From Halorubrum sp. GN11_10-6_MGM (GTDB lineage Archaea > Halobacteriota > Halobacteria > Halobacteriales > Haloferacaceae): a DNA stretch of 50,658 nucleotides. The position numbers and the translations under genes are program-made. Numbering within the stretch: position 1 is the first letter of the stretch; each line of letters opens with the position of its first letter. The notes under the pieces are model-generated. The model saw nothing but the letters and a program-made list of their open reading frames with translations, made no database searches and was not told where the DNA came from. Positions 40,376 to 49,249 of the stretch are shown in pieces. The stretch spans positions 1 to 50,658 of the forward strand of contig NZ_SGUC01000021.1 in the NCBI RefSeq assembly GCF_005435165.1, given 5' to 3'.

Positions 40376-41505
40376 CGGGCGTCACCTCCGAGACCCGTGT
40401 ACCGTCCGGCGGCGCGAAACAGCTCCGGCGCCGCGACGAACAGGACGATTAGCCCGATCACGCCGTCGACCAGTTCGCTGGGCACGTCGAGCGTGAAACC
40501 GATGTACTGTCCGCCCGCGTCGAGCCCGCCGAAGAGGAGCCCGGCGGGGATCACCCCGAGCGGGTTGTTCGCGGCCAAGAGGCTCACGGCGATGGCGTCG
40601 AAGCCGAACGTCGGGAACGTGTTCGGGTCGCTGTAGTACCCCAAGATCATCACGGCGAACAGCGCCCCGGCGAGCCCGGCGATCATCCCCGAAAGCGTCA
40701 TCGTCCGGACGATCATTCGGTTCGGATCGACGCCGGAGTACTTCGCGGCGGGCTCCTGGAAGCCGCTGGTGACGAGGTCGTAGCCGGACCCCGTCTGCGT
40801 CATGTACACGTAGACGACGGCGACGGTCACCAGCGCGATCGCGAACCCGATGACCGAAAACGACGGGCTCCCGAAGGCGAATCCCGGTAGGTCGACGTAG
40901 TCGGGGAACGACTCCGTGTTCGGCGCCGCCGCCCCCGGCGGACGCAGGTACGCGTCCAAGAGGAAGTAGACGACCCCGGAGGCGATGAAGTTCAGCATGA
41001 TCGTCGTGATGACTTCGTTCGCACCGGCGTACGCCTTCATCAACCCGGGCAGCGCACCGTACGCCCCACCGGCGACGACGGCGGCTCCGGCGGCGACGAC
41101 CATCAGAACGACACCGACGAAGGTGTTCCCGGGGAGCAGCGGCGTCAGGAACAGTATCGCGAGGGTGGCGGCGAATCCGCCGACCACGAACTGCCCCTGA
41201 ACGCCGATGTTCAACACGCCGGCGCGGAACGCGACGGCGACGGCGACGCCGGCCAAGATGAGCATCGTCGACTGTCTGAGGGTAAAGGCGACGTTCGAGA
41301 GCTCGCCCACCGCCCCGTACACGAGCGAGTAGACGAACTCGACGGCGTCGTATCCGGAGAGGGCCACGATACCCGCGCCGATACCGAGCGCGAGGGTCGT
41401 CGAAATGATCGCGATGACGATCCGCTCCAGTACGGTCGCCCGGACCATACGGTCGACCAGCCGGTCGAGCGCGGTCCGGACGCGCGAAGCGCCGGCGTCG
41501 CTCAC
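40372..41505 (-). CDS. ABC transporter permease, nucleoside/BMP class (first permease)
   Basis: The protein has 377 residues. An N-terminal span is followed by FTLRQSTMLILAGVAVAVAFRAGVLNIGVQGQFVVGGFAATLA, the R-A-G-x-x-N-I-G-x-x-G-Q signature typical of the YufP-like partner. Then comes LPGLMKAYAGANEVITTIMLNFIASGVVYFLLDAYL and the coupling region YDLVTSGFQEPAAKYSGVDPNRMIVRTM. It overlaps the ATPase gene by 4 nt upstream and the second permease gene by 4 nt downstream, so the three are one translation-coupled block. Confidence 0.88.
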   Translation of the reverse strand: MSDAGASRVRTALDRLVDRMVRATVLERIVIAIISTTLALGIGAGIVALSGYDAVEFVYSLVYGAVGELSNVAFTLRQSTMLILAGVAVAVAFRAGVLNIGVQGQFVVGGFAATLAILFLTPLLPGNTFVGVVLMVVAAGAAVVAGGAYGALPGLMKAYAGANEVITTIMLNFIASGVVYFLLDAYLRPPGAAAPNTESFPDYVDLPGFAFGSPSFSVIGFAIALVTVAVVYVYMTQTGSGYDLVTSGFQEPAAKYSGVDPNRMIVRTMTLSGMIAGLAGALFAVMILGYYSDPNTFPTFGFDAIAVSLLAANNPLGVIPAGLLFGGLDAGGQYIGFTLDVPSELVDGVIGLIVLFVAAPELFRAAGRYTGLGGDAR

Positions 41506-43076
41506 GCGTCACCCCCCGCGTCGACCGCGACCGTGTCGGGCTCGTCGAGCGACTGTCCGGCCATCATCAGTCCGAGTTCCTCCTCGGTCACGTCGCCGGG
41601 ATCGACCACGTCGACGAACTCTCCCTCGTACATGACCGCCGTTCGGTCGGAGAGCCGCTTGACCTCGTCGAGCTTCGAGGAGACCAAGATCACGGCCGCG
41701 CCCTCGTCACGCATCTCGCGGAGCCGCTCGTGAATGAACTCGATCGACCCGATGTCGACGCCCCGCGTCGGATGCGCCGCGACGAGCAGCGACGGGTCTC
41801 GTTCGAGCTCGCGACCCACGACGAACTTCTGTTGGTTCCCGCCGGACAGCGACTCCGCCGCCGCGTCCGCGTCGGCCGGACGAACGTCGTACTCCTCGAC
41901 GATGGCGTCCGCGTGGTCGGTGATCGCCCGCCAGTCGAGGAAGGCGCCGTCCGCGAAGGGTTCGACGGTCTGGTTGCCGAGCAGCGCGTTCTTGACGAGA
42001 CTGTACTCCTGAACGAGCCCCTCGCGAGTCCGGTCGCCGGGAACGTACGCGACTCCCGACTCGATGCGCTCCCGCCGACTCAGTCCCGTGATGTCGTCGC
42101 CGAACAGCGTCACGGCGCCGCGTTCGGCGTCTCGCATACCGGTTATCGTTTCGATCAGCTCCCGCTGTCCGTTGCCCTCGACGCCGGCGACGCCGAGAAT
42201 CTCTCCCTCCCTGACGGCGAAGTTCACGCCGTCGACCTGACGGATCCCCCGCTCGTCGTCCGTACAGACGTCGTCGACGGAGAGCGCGACGTCACCCGGA
42301 GAGCGCTCTCGGGGCTCGATGTCGAAGAGCACCTCTCGACCGACCATCATCCGGGCGAGCTCGTTCCGCGACGTCTCGTCGGCGTCGACCGTCCCGACCG
42401 CGCTGCCGTCCCTGAGAACCGTGATCTCGTCGGCCGCCGTCATCGCCTCGTCGAGTTTGTGCGTGATGAAGACGAGCGAGCGCCCGTCGGCGGTGAGCGC
42501 TTCCATGACGTCGAACAGTCCCTCGACCTCCTGTGGCGTCAGCACCGCCGTCGGCTCGTCGAAGATAAGCGTCTCGGCGCCCCGGTAGAGGCTCTTGACG
42601 ATCTCGACGTGTTGCTGGACGCCGAGACCGAGGTCCTCGACGTCCGTGTCGAGGTGTTCGTCGACGGAGAACCCGTAGGCGTCGCAGATCTCTCGGACGC
42701 GCTCGCGAGCCTCGCTATCGTCGACGAGTCCGTTTTTCGACGGTTCGTGACCTAAGACGATGTTCTGGAGGACAGTCATCGTGTCCACCAGTTGGAAGTG
42801 CTGATGGATCATCCCGATGCCGGCGTCGATCGCGTCGCGCGGCGACGCGAACGTCCGCGGCTCACCGTCGACGGTCACCGTCCCCTCGTCGGGGTCGTAG
42901 AGGCCGTACAGTACCTTCATCAGGGTCGTCTTGCCGGCGCCGTTCTCGCCGACCACGGCGTGGACGGACCCGTTCCTGAGAGAGAAGTCGACACCGTCGT
43001 TCGCGACGACGTCGCCGAACCGTTTCGTGATGTCGGTGAGTTCGACGGCGCACGCGTTGTCTGTGGATTCTGGCAT
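41502..43076 (-). CDS. ABC transporter ATPase with two nucleotide-binding domains (YufO/RbsA-like)
   Basis: The protein has 524 residues. Domain 1: Walker A VVGENGAGKTTLMKVLYGLYDPDEG, signature region DLGLGVQQHVEIVKSLYRG, Walker B TLIFDEPTAVLTPQE. Domain 2: degenerate Walker A GVAGVEGNGQRELIETITGM, signature ESLSGGNQQKFVVGREL, and LLVAAHPTRGVDIG in place of Walker B (Asp/Glu lost, as is usual in the second domain of sugar/nucleoside ATPases). It powers import through the two permeases. ATG 43076 (MPESTDNACAVELTDITKRFG) is the natural start; a longer frame overlaps the lipoprotein gene region. Confidence 0.9.
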   Translation of the reverse strand: MPESTDNACAVELTDITKRFGDVVANDGVDFSLRNGSVHAVVGENGAGKTTLMKVLYGLYDPDEGTVTVDGEPRTFASPRDAIDAGIGMIHQHFQLVDTMTVLQNIVLGHEPSKNGLVDDSEARERVREICDAYGFSVDEHLDTDVEDLGLGVQQHVEIVKSLYRGAETLIFDEPTAVLTPQEVEGLFDVMEALTADGRSLVFITHKLDEAMTAADEITVLRDGSAVGTVDADETSRNELARMMVGREVLFDIEPRERSPGDVALSVDDVCTDDERGIRQVDGVNFAVREGEILGVAGVEGNGQRELIETITGMRDAERGAVTLFGDDITGLSRRERIESGVAYVPGDRTREGLVQEYSLVKNALLGNQTVEPFADGAFLDWRAITDHADAIVEEYDVRPADADAAAESLSGGNQQKFVVGRELERDPSLLVAAHPTRGVDIGSIEFIHERLREMRDEGAAVILVSSKLDEVKRLSDRTAVMYEGEFVDVVDPGDVTEEELGLMMAGQSLDEPDTVAVDAGGDA

Positions 43077-43108
43077 AGTGGAAAAATACTCGCGGGCACC
43101 GCCCGCTG

Positions 43109-44353
43109 TCAGCAACCGCCGGCGCTACAGGGAACCGTGACCTCCCCGTCGATGATCGCCTGCCTGCTCTCCTCGAGGTTCTCGGCCGCGACGTCCGGGA
43201 GGCTGTCACCGACGGCCTGCCCGAACACGACCTCGACGCCCTCGGATTCGAGGCCGAGGACGTTCGACCCCTGAACGCTGGACCAGTTGTCCTCGACGAC
43301 CGCTTCGGCGACCTCGTACGTCCCCTCGTTGATGTACTTCACCGCCGACGCCATGATGACGTCCTGGTAGTCCGGGAGCGTCACGGACTGGTCGGCGTCA
43401 ACGCCGATAGCGAACCGACTGGCGTCCTGTGCGGCCTGGAACACGCCTTGGCCGGCCGCCGCGGCGGCGTGATACACGATGTCGGCGCCCGCGTCGTACT
43501 GCGAGGTGGCGATGTTGTTCGCGGTTTGGGTGTCGGTGTAGTTCCCGATGTAGCCGACGTTGACCTCGATACCCTCGTCGACCCACTCCACCCCGGCGCG
43601 GTAGGCTCGCTCGAACGCGTTGATGAGCGAGCCGTCGACGCCGCCGACGAACCCGACGACGCTCTCGTCCGGGTTGAGCGAGTTGCCCTCGTGAGAGAGT
43701 TCGCGCGTGGTCATCGTCCCGGCCAACACGCCCGCCTGGAAGGACATCTGGTGGTTCGCCCACGTGTACCCCGCCACGTTCGGCTGGTCGACCGACGCGT
43801 TGATCAGCATCCAGTTCTGGTCCGGGTACTCCTCGGCGTTCGTCTGGAGCGCTTGCGTGTGGTTGTAGCTGACCAAGACGATGAGGTCGTAGTCCGGGTC
43901 GCCGCTCTCGGCGAGTCGCGACTGAACCGTCTGATAGTTCGACTGGTTGGTCTCTTCGACCTGCTGGATCTCGATGTCGTACTCCTCGGCCGCGTTCTGG
44001 AGCCCGTCGAGCGCGAGGTCGTTGAACGCCTGATCGCCGAACCCCGCCGGGCTGGAGACGATGGCGACGTTCGTCGTCTCGCTTCCGCCGTCGGAACCGT
44101 CGGAGCCGTCTGAACCGTCGGAGTCGTCGGAGTCGTCGGAGCCGTCCGAGCCGTCGGACCCATCCGAACCGTCGGAGCCGTCCGAACCGTCCGAACCGTC
44201 CGAACCGTCGTCGGTGAGACACCCCGCGAGCCCGGCGATCCCTACCGCCCCCGCCCCCACCTTTAAAATATCGCGGCGCTGCGATCCGCGTTCGGACGCG
44301 GTTGTCTCTGGGCTGTGCGTCGACCCGTCCCCGTGATTATCGCTGTCAGTCAT
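43109..44353 (-). CDS. BMP-family substrate-binding lipoprotein (Tat-type)
   Basis: The protein has 414 residues. The twin-arginine-like start SQRRDILKVGAGAVGIAGLAGCLTDD has a lipobox Cys at about residue 44 (LAGC). A long GSD repeat tether (about residues 48-90) separates it from the BMP domain: VAIVSSPAGFGDQAFNDLALDGLQNAAEEYDIEI, YDLIVLVSYNHTQALQ, VGFVGGVDGSLINAFERAYRAGVEWV and YDAGADIVYHAAAAAGQGVFQAA. BMP proteins bind nucleosides or similar ligands outside the cell. It is the first gene of the importer operon. The C-terminus, PCSAGGC, carries two Cys that could form a disulfide. An AT-rich box at 44391-44400 lies 38-47 nt before the ATG. Confidence 0.9.
   Translation of the reverse strand: MTDSDNHGDGSTHSPETTASERGSQRRDILKVGAGAVGIAGLAGCLTDDGSDGSDGSDGSDGSDGSDGSDGSDDSDDSDGSDGSDGSDGGSETTNVAIVSSPAGFGDQAFNDLALDGLQNAAEEYDIEIQQVEETNQSNYQTVQSRLAESGDPDYDLIVLVSYNHTQALQTNAEEYPDQNWMLINASVDQPNVAGYTWANHQMSFQAGVLAGTMTTRELSHEGNSLNPDESVVGFVGGVDGSLINAFERAYRAGVEWVDEGIEVNVGYIGNYTDTQTANNIATSQYDAGADIVYHAAAAAGQGVFQAAQDASRFAIGVDADQSVTLPDYQDVIMASAVKYINEGTYEVAEAVVEDNWSSVQGSNVLGLESEGVEVVFGQAVGDSLPDVAAENLEESRQAIIDGEVTVPCSAGGC
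44090..44215 (-). repeat. Coding repeat for the GSD tether of the BMP lipoprotein
   Basis: More than a dozen near-identical 9-bp units encode the (D-G-S) tether. Short units with third-base differences point to replication slippage plus point change. Length probably varies between strains without harming the ligand domain. Confidence 0.65.
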
Positions 44354-44390
44354 GACGTTGTCCTCAAACTAACCGGACTCTGAGTAACGT

Positions 44391-44400
44391 AAATAATTAT
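44391..44400 (-). promoter_or_regulatory. Probable promoter of the BMP importer operon
   Basis: The AT-rich minus-strand sequence ATAATTATTT lies 38-47 nt before the lipoprotein ATG, giving an mRNA leader of about 12-15 nt. The short palindrome ACTCTGAGT near 44378-44386 is a possible operator next to it. Confidence 0.4.
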
Positions 44401-44571
44401 CCACTATACTCATCGACGTCACTGATAATAAAAAAGCGTGAGAAATCTCTTTATCGCAGTTCGAACCGGCAGGCGATCGGCGCTCGGCGCGCGAGGAACC
44501 GAGGAGGCCCGCGTAAGCGGTGCCGCCACACCGTGTCACTCATCTGTCGGGAGGACTGTGAAGAGACGACG

Positions 44572-45437
44572 ATGTCGCTCCTCGAAGTGATCGCCATCAC
44601 CGGCCTCTCCGTCCTCGTCGGGACGGCGATCACAGCCCTCCTCTGTGTCGGGCCTCGACAACTGTCCCGCGCGGTGACCGGCTTCGACGATCGCCTCCGT
44701 GACGTCGCCCCGTACCTCGGGGCGGCGCTCGCCCTGCTCGCGGTCAAGCAGATCACGCAGGGGTACCGCATCCGGATATCGCGCGCGCTCGACTGGCGTA
44801 TCACCGACGAGCTGTACGCGGTCGACGGCGAGTTCGTGGCCGTGCTACAGCGCGCGACGCCGGAAGCGGCGCTCGAACCCTTCCGGTCGCGTACATGCTC
44901 GGGTTCGCCGTGCTCCTCGCTGCCGGGCCAGCGGTGTACTTCCTGGGCGGGAAGACCGGACAGCGACACCTGAAGGAACTGCTCGTCGCCTACATGCTGA
45001 ACTACGCGGTCGGGACCGTCTGCTACACGCTGTTCATCGGATACGGGCCCCGCAGGTACCTCGAATCGGTCGACGGGCTGATGTACCAGTTCTACCCCGA
45101 GACGCAGGAACTCACGGCCGCGGTCGCGTCGAACACGAACGTCTTCCCGTCGCTCCACGCCTCGCTCTCGGTTGCGGTGTTCGCCGTCGCGTGGCGCTCT
45201 CGGCGCCGGTTCCCGCGGTGGACGGCGCTCGCCGCGGCGCTCGCGGCCGCCGTCGTCTACTCGACGATGTTCCTCGGGATTCACTGGGCGATCGACGTCG
45301 TCGCCGGCGCCCTCCTCGGCGTCGGCTCGGTCGCGGCCGCGACACGGATCGTGGCGCGCGTCGAGAGGGCGCCCGTCGGTGCGGACGTCGACACCGTCGA
45401 CCGCGCGACGCCGGAGGGACGTTCGGACGACGATTGA
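44572..45437 (+). pseudogene. PAP2/Aur1-like phosphatase gene broken by a frameshift
   Basis: The 5' half (from MSLLEVIAITGLSVLVGTAI) runs to LQRATPEAALEPF near 44883 in one frame; the rest (PVAYMLGFAVLLAAGPAVYFLGG...) continues in another, fitting loss of one base. The second half has FIGYGPRRYLESVDGLMY, the PAP2 motif NVFPSLHASLSVAVF, and TMFLGIHWAIDVVAGALLG with the catalytic His and the later Asp, as in Aur1-type inositol-phosphotransferase relatives. Both parts keep membrane spans and good codon use, so the break is recent or a sequencing error. A standalone start at ATG 44895 would lack the N-terminal spans. Confidence 0.7.
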
Positions 45438-45544
45438 GCCGTCCGAGCGTCGAGAGTCCGTCGTCACGCCGCTGACGGGCGAGAAGTGAAACGGCGCGAG
45501 AAGGGCAACGGCGAGAGAAGGGCAACGCGGCTCCGAGCCTTCGG

Positions 45545-46621
45545 CTACTCCTCGTCGAGCAGGCTCTCGACGAGGTCCTCGGGGTCGAACAGCGTGATGT
45601 CGTCGTACCCCTGTCCGGTGCCGAGGAAGAGGATCGGCTTTCCGGTGACGTACGCGACCGAGATGGCGGCGCCGCCGGAGGAGTCGGCGTCGGCCTTCGT
45701 CAGGATGGCGCCGTCGATCGCGGCGGCGTCGTCGAACTCCTTCGCGCGGTTGACCGCGTCCTGCCCGGCGACCGCCTCGTCGACGAAGAGGGTCATGTCC
45801 GGGTCGACGACGCGGTCGATCTTCTCCAGTTGCGCCATCAGGTCGTCGCTCGTGTGAAGTCGCCCCGCGGTGTCGCCGAGGACGACGTCGACGTCGTTCG
45901 CCTGCGCGTACTCGACGCCGTCGTAGATGACGGCCGCCGGGTCGCCGCCTTGGTCGTGGCTGATCAGATCGCGGCCGAGCCGGTCGGCGTGCTCGCGGAT
46001 CTGCTCGTTGGCCCCCGCGCGGTAGGTGTCGCCGTTCGCGAGGACGGAGGAGTAGCCGCGGTCGGCGAGCCACTCGGAGAGCTTCGCGATGCTCGTCGTC
46101 TTCCCGACGCCGTTGACGCCGGTGAAGACGATGGTGACGGGCTTGTCGGCCTCGGCGATCCGCTGCTCGAAGTCGAACTGCCCGACCGCGATGACGTCGA
46201 GCAGCGCGTCGTGAAGCGCCGACTCGACCAGTTCGCCGGTGGTCTCGACCTGCTTCCGGGACTCGCCGAGCATGCTCTCGCGGACGGAATCGAGGATCTG
46301 TTCGGCGACGCTCATCTCCACGTCGCTTTCGAGCAGCGCCATCTCGAGGTTCCACAGCGGCTCCTCTAAATCCTCCTCCTCGATGATGATCCGTCCGGTC
46401 GCGAACGCCTTCGCGCGCTGGAAGGTGCTCGGCTCGTCGTCCGACCCCGACTCGTCGGCGTCGGACTCGTCCGCGTCGACCTCCGCGGGTTCGGCGGTCG
46501 CGGCGGCGTCGCTCCCGGCCGGCGCCGCCTCGTCGGGCGCCGCCGCATCTTCCTCGGCCTCGGTCGACTCCTCGACGTCCTCGCGGAAGCCGGAGAGCTT
46601 GTCTTTCAGTCCGTCGAACAC
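45545..46621 (-). CDS. ftsY: Signal recognition particle receptor FtsY
   Basis: The protein has 358 residues. The N-terminal acidic A domain (EESTEAEEDAAAPDEAAPAGSDAA) is followed by the N helical bundle (LEEPLWNLEMALLESDVEMSVAEQILDSV). The GTPase G domain then shows FTGVNGVGKTTSIAKLSEWL (G1), DTYRAGANEQIREHADRLG, VVLGDTAGRLHTSDDLMAQL (G3), GAILTKADADSSGGAAIS (G4) and LFLGTGQGYDDITLFDPEDLVESLL. It docks SRP-ribosome complexes at the membrane. It ends the conserved rpl18a-pfdA-ftsY set and is convergent with the broken PAP2 gene. Confidence 0.95.
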   Translation of the reverse strand: MFDGLKDKLSGFREDVEESTEAEEDAAAPDEAAPAGSDAAATAEPAEVDADESDADESGSDDEPSTFQRAKAFATGRIIIEEEDLEEPLWNLEMALLESDVEMSVAEQILDSVRESMLGESRKQVETTGELVESALHDALLDVIAVGQFDFEQRIAEADKPVTIVFTGVNGVGKTTSIAKLSEWLADRGYSSVLANGDTYRAGANEQIREHADRLGRDLISHDQGGDPAAVIYDGVEYAQANDVDVVLGDTAGRLHTSDDLMAQLEKIDRVVDPDMTLFVDEAVAGQDAVNRAKEFDDAAAIDGAILTKADADSSGGAAISVAYVTGKPILFLGTGQGYDDITLFDPEDLVESLLDEE

Positions 46622-46636
46622 GGTCGGGGCCCTCCG

Positions 46637-47098
46637 TTACTCCCCGTCGTCTTCCTGCGACTGCTGCATCTGCTGCATCTGCTGCTGTTGCATCTGCTGT
46701 TGCATCTGCTGGGCCTGCTGTTCGAGCTCGTCGCTCTCGGACTCCAGCTCGTCGACCTCCGCTTCGGTCTCCTCGATCCGATCGTCGAGCGCCTCCTGCT
46801 TGCGCCGGAGGACGTCGATGGCGTCGTCCTGCTCCTGCTCGGCGGAGTAGTTGCCGCCCAGCGAGACGATGACCTCGTCGATGTCCTGGACCTCAGCGCG
46901 GAGGTAGGCGCCGCCGCCGAGCGGGACCTGAACGGTCGCGCCCGTGTCGAGCGTCTCGATGGCCTCGATCGCGTCGTCGATGTCGGCCTTCTCCTCGCGG
47001 TAGTCGGCGATCTCGGCTTCGAGCGCCTCGATCTCCTCGTCGAGTTCCTGTAGCTCCTGCGAGAGCTGCTGGAGCTGCTGTTGTCCGCCGCCCATCAT
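46637..47098 (-). CDS. pfdA: Prefoldin subunit alpha
   Basis: The protein has 153 residues, beginning MMGGGQQQLQQLSQELQELDEEIEALEAEIADYREEK (N-terminal coiled coil). The beta-hairpin centre is TLDTGATVQVPLGGGAYLRAEVQDIDEVIVSLGGNY. The C-terminal coil ends in a Gln/Met-rich run (QQMQQQMQQQQMQQMQQ), low-complexity and likely slippage-prone. It forms the alpha2-beta4 chaperone that holds unfolded proteins. ATG at 47098 or the next ATG at 47095 could be used; the rpl18a stop overlaps the first (ATGATG), so translation is coupled. ftsY follows after 15 bp. Confidence 0.94.
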   Translation of the reverse strand: MMGGGQQQLQQLSQELQELDEEIEALEAEIADYREEKADIDDAIEAIETLDTGATVQVPLGGGAYLRAEVQDIDEVIVSLGGNYSAEQEQDDAIDVLRRKQEALDDRIEETEAEVDELESESDELEQQAQQMQQQMQQQQMQQMQQSQEDDGE

Positions 47099-47271
47099 GC
47101 CTCGGACACCTCCTCGATCTCGATCTGGGTGCGCTTGCGGTTGTGCTGGCTCCCGACCGTGGTGTAGATGCGCTCGCGGGCGAGGTCCTCGTTCTCCGCC
47201 TCGACGTCCTTCGTGAACGGCTGGTCGCCGTCTCGGCTCTGGAACCGTCCACTCACCGTGTAGGTACTCAT
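47095..47271 (-). CDS. rpl18a: Ribosomal protein L18Ae (LX)
   Basis: The protein has 58 residues. The sequence MSTYTVSGRFQSRDGDQPFT, then KDVEAENEDLARERIYTTVG and SQHNRKRTQIEIEEVSEA matches the small archaeal L18Ae/LX (L20A) large-subunit protein. It is complete and of normal length for archaea. The TGA stop lies inside the ATGATG start of pfdA. The ATG at 47271 is fixed by homology of the first beta strand. In many archaea this gene directly follows eif6; here an ABC transporter pair lies between. Confidence 0.92.
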   Translation of the reverse strand: MSTYTVSGRFQSRDGDQPFTKDVEAENEDLARERIYTTVGSQHNRKRTQIEIEEVSEA

Positions 47272-47368
47272 GTTCCCCGATCCGGCAGGGACAGGGAAGT
47301 ATCTTCCTAAAAAAGGACAGGCGGCGAGGCGGCCGTGAGCCAGACGGAACGGTCTCGAACTCCGGGGT

Positions 47369-48184
47369 TCACCCCGAGAGGTCCGCGCGTCGGAACCGAA
47401 CGACCGCGAGCGCGACGAGACCCGCCGTCGCCGCGAGCAGAATCGCGGCGCCGGTCAGGTCGTACTCGCCCAACACGAGCGCCGCGGAGGGATCGTAGTG
47501 CGCCGTCGGGCTGACGTCCCCGACCGCCGCGTAGTCGGTGCTGGCGACCACGGACTCGAACATGAACAGCGCGAACAGCGCGCCGAGCGCGACCCGCTGC
47601 GCGACTCCCGGCCGCGAGACGAGCGTCGACACGGCGATCCCGGCCGCGACGCACGCGAGGTGGTACGGCACCGCCAGCGCGTGGACCGCGACGAGCCGTT
47701 CGACCGCGATCGTCTCGCCGACCGCGAGGACGCCGACGTACGCGACGACCGGCAGGACGAGGTTGAGGAGGACGACGAACGGGACGAGTCCGAGGAACCG
47801 CCCGATCACCACGTCGCGCCGCGCGACCGGCGCCGACAGCGTGAGGTCCATCCGGCCGGAGGCGACGTCGCCGGCGATCGTCCCCCCGGCGAGGTACGCG
47901 AGGTAGAGGCCGACCAGAAGCAGCCACGCGAACTGGTAGAACTCCACCGCGAGGAATCCCTCGATCGAGGAGATGGCGATGATCCCGAACGCCTCCTGGA
48001 ACGCGGGCGGGAACGCCTCGACGTACGCGTCGAGGTCGATACCGGCGGTCGACAGCGAGGGGAAAAAGGCCAGAAACAGGAGGAGGAACGCGGAGAGCAG
48101 CCCCGTCACCACGAGCGACCCGCGGGCGCGGCCCGCGGCGTCGTAGCGCGCGATCGCGATCCACGGCGCCGGGCGGTCGCTCAT
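47369..48184 (-). CDS. ABC-2 type transporter permease
   Basis: The protein has 271 residues. Hydrophobic segments include GSLVVTGLLSAFLLLFLAFFPSL, FLAVEFYQFAWLLLVGLYLAYLAGG, FLGLVPFVVLLNLVLPVVAYVGVLAVG, LAVPYHLACVAAGIAVSTLV and a C-terminal AILLAATAGLVALAVVRFR. The motif IAGDVASGRMDLTLSAPVARRDVVIGRF is typical of ABC-2/Nat-type exporters. It overlaps the ATPase gene (ATGA-type, 48181-48184), so both subunits are made together. Likely export of a drug, ion or lipid; substrate unknown. Confidence 0.85.
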   Translation of the reverse strand: MSDRPAPWIAIARYDAAGRARGSLVVTGLLSAFLLLFLAFFPSLSTAGIDLDAYVEAFPPAFQEAFGIIAISSIEGFLAVEFYQFAWLLLVGLYLAYLAGGTIAGDVASGRMDLTLSAPVARRDVVIGRFLGLVPFVVLLNLVLPVVAYVGVLAVGETIAVERLVAVHALAVPYHLACVAAGIAVSTLVSRPGVAQRVALGALFALFMFESVVASTDYAAVGDVSPTAHYDPSAALVLGEYDLTGAAILLAATAGLVALAVVRFRRADLSG

Positions 48185-49161
48185 CGCGACTCACCCCCGG
48201 ACGACGCGGTCGCGTCGCGCTGCTCGTCGCCGTCCCGTGCCGCGCGGTCGCCCCGGGGCGTGCCGCCGCTCCCGGTCGGTCCCGGGACGTCGCCGTCGTA
48301 GAACGTCATGAACGCCTCTTCGAGCGGCGCGTCGACCACGTCGAGGTCCAGCACGGAGTACCCGGAGAGCAGGTCGATCAGCGCGTCGTACTCGCCGGTC
48401 CACGTGAACGAGACGGTCTCGCCGACCCGGAGGTTCATGATTCCGCGGAGCTCGAAGTCGGCCCGATCGACGTCCTCGGCGACCCGGACGCGGACCTGTT
48501 TGCCGCCTCGCGACCGGAGGTCCGAGACGGACTCGACCGCGACGAGGTGGCCCTGCCGGAGGACGCCGACGCGGTCGCAGAGCGCCGCCACCTCGCCGAG
48601 GACGTGCGAGGAGAGGAGGACGCTCGCGCCGTCGTCGACGCGCTCGCGCACGAGGGCGGCGAACTCCTCCTGAAGCAGCGGGTCGAGCCCGGAGGTCGGC
48701 TCGTCGAGCAGCAGCAGGTCCGGGTCGTGCATGAACGCGGCCACCAGCGCCACCTTCTGTCGGTTCCCGCGCGAGAGGTCGGCGATTCGGCGCGACTCGT
48801 CGAGACCGAACCGGTCGACGAGTGCGTCGCGACTCGACTCTCCCCTGAGCGCCGCCTGATGGTCCAGAAACGCCGCCGCGGTGCGGTCGCGGTCGAGTCC
48901 GGGGTCTCCCGGGAGGAACCCGGTCCGTTCGCGGGCGCGACGCGACGCGGCCGGGTCGGTCACGTCGTGGCCGAGCAGCGCACCGCCGCCGCTCGTCGGC
49001 GACAGGAATCCCAACAGGGTGCGGATCGCGGTGGTCTTTCCCGCGCCGTTCGGCCCGAGGAAGCCGAACACCTCACCGTCCTTGACGGTGAACGAGACGT
49101 CTTCGATCCCCCGGACGTCGCCGTAGTACTTGGTGAGGTTTCGACACTCGATAGCGGGCAT
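48181..49161 (-). CDS. ABC transporter ATP-binding protein (ABC-2/Nat type)
   Basis: The protein has 326 residues. It has Walker A FGFLGPNGAGKTTAIRTLLGFLSPTSG, a signature-like DLSRGNRQKVALVAAFMHDP (Arg in place of the second Gly), Walker B DLLLLDEPTSGLDPLLQEEF, and the H-loop LLSSHVLGEVAALCDRVGVL. A C-terminal domain of about 100 residues (DFELRGIMNLRVGETVSFTWTGEYDALIDLLSG) is usual for this class and ends in an acidic/Ser-rich tail. It drives the permease encoded downstream. It lies between eif6 and rpl18a, which are often adjacent in archaea. Confidence 0.9.
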   Translation of the reverse strand: MPAIECRNLTKYYGDVRGIEDVSFTVKDGEVFGFLGPNGAGKTTAIRTLLGFLSPTSGGGALLGHDVTDPAASRRARERTGFLPGDPGLDRDRTAAAFLDHQAALRGESSRDALVDRFGLDESRRIADLSRGNRQKVALVAAFMHDPDLLLLDEPTSGLDPLLQEEFAALVRERVDDGASVLLSSHVLGEVAALCDRVGVLRQGHLVAVESVSDLRSRGGKQVRVRVAEDVDRADFELRGIMNLRVGETVSFTWTGEYDALIDLLSGYSVLDLDVVDAPLEEAFMTFYDGDVPGPTGSGGTPRGDRAARDGDEQRDATASSGGESR

Positions 49162-49249
49162 ACCGTCCGCAACTCCGCTGTGGCTCTTAAATGTAGGAGT
49201 GTCAGCGAAAGAGAACGGAGAGCGGAGGTCGGGAACGCCGGCGGGCGGC

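Noticed and set aside
44895-45437. The second half of the PAP2 gene as a complete independent gene
   Set aside because: The upstream frame supplies the missing N-terminal spans and joins at the exact break, so a frameshifted single gene is the better reading.
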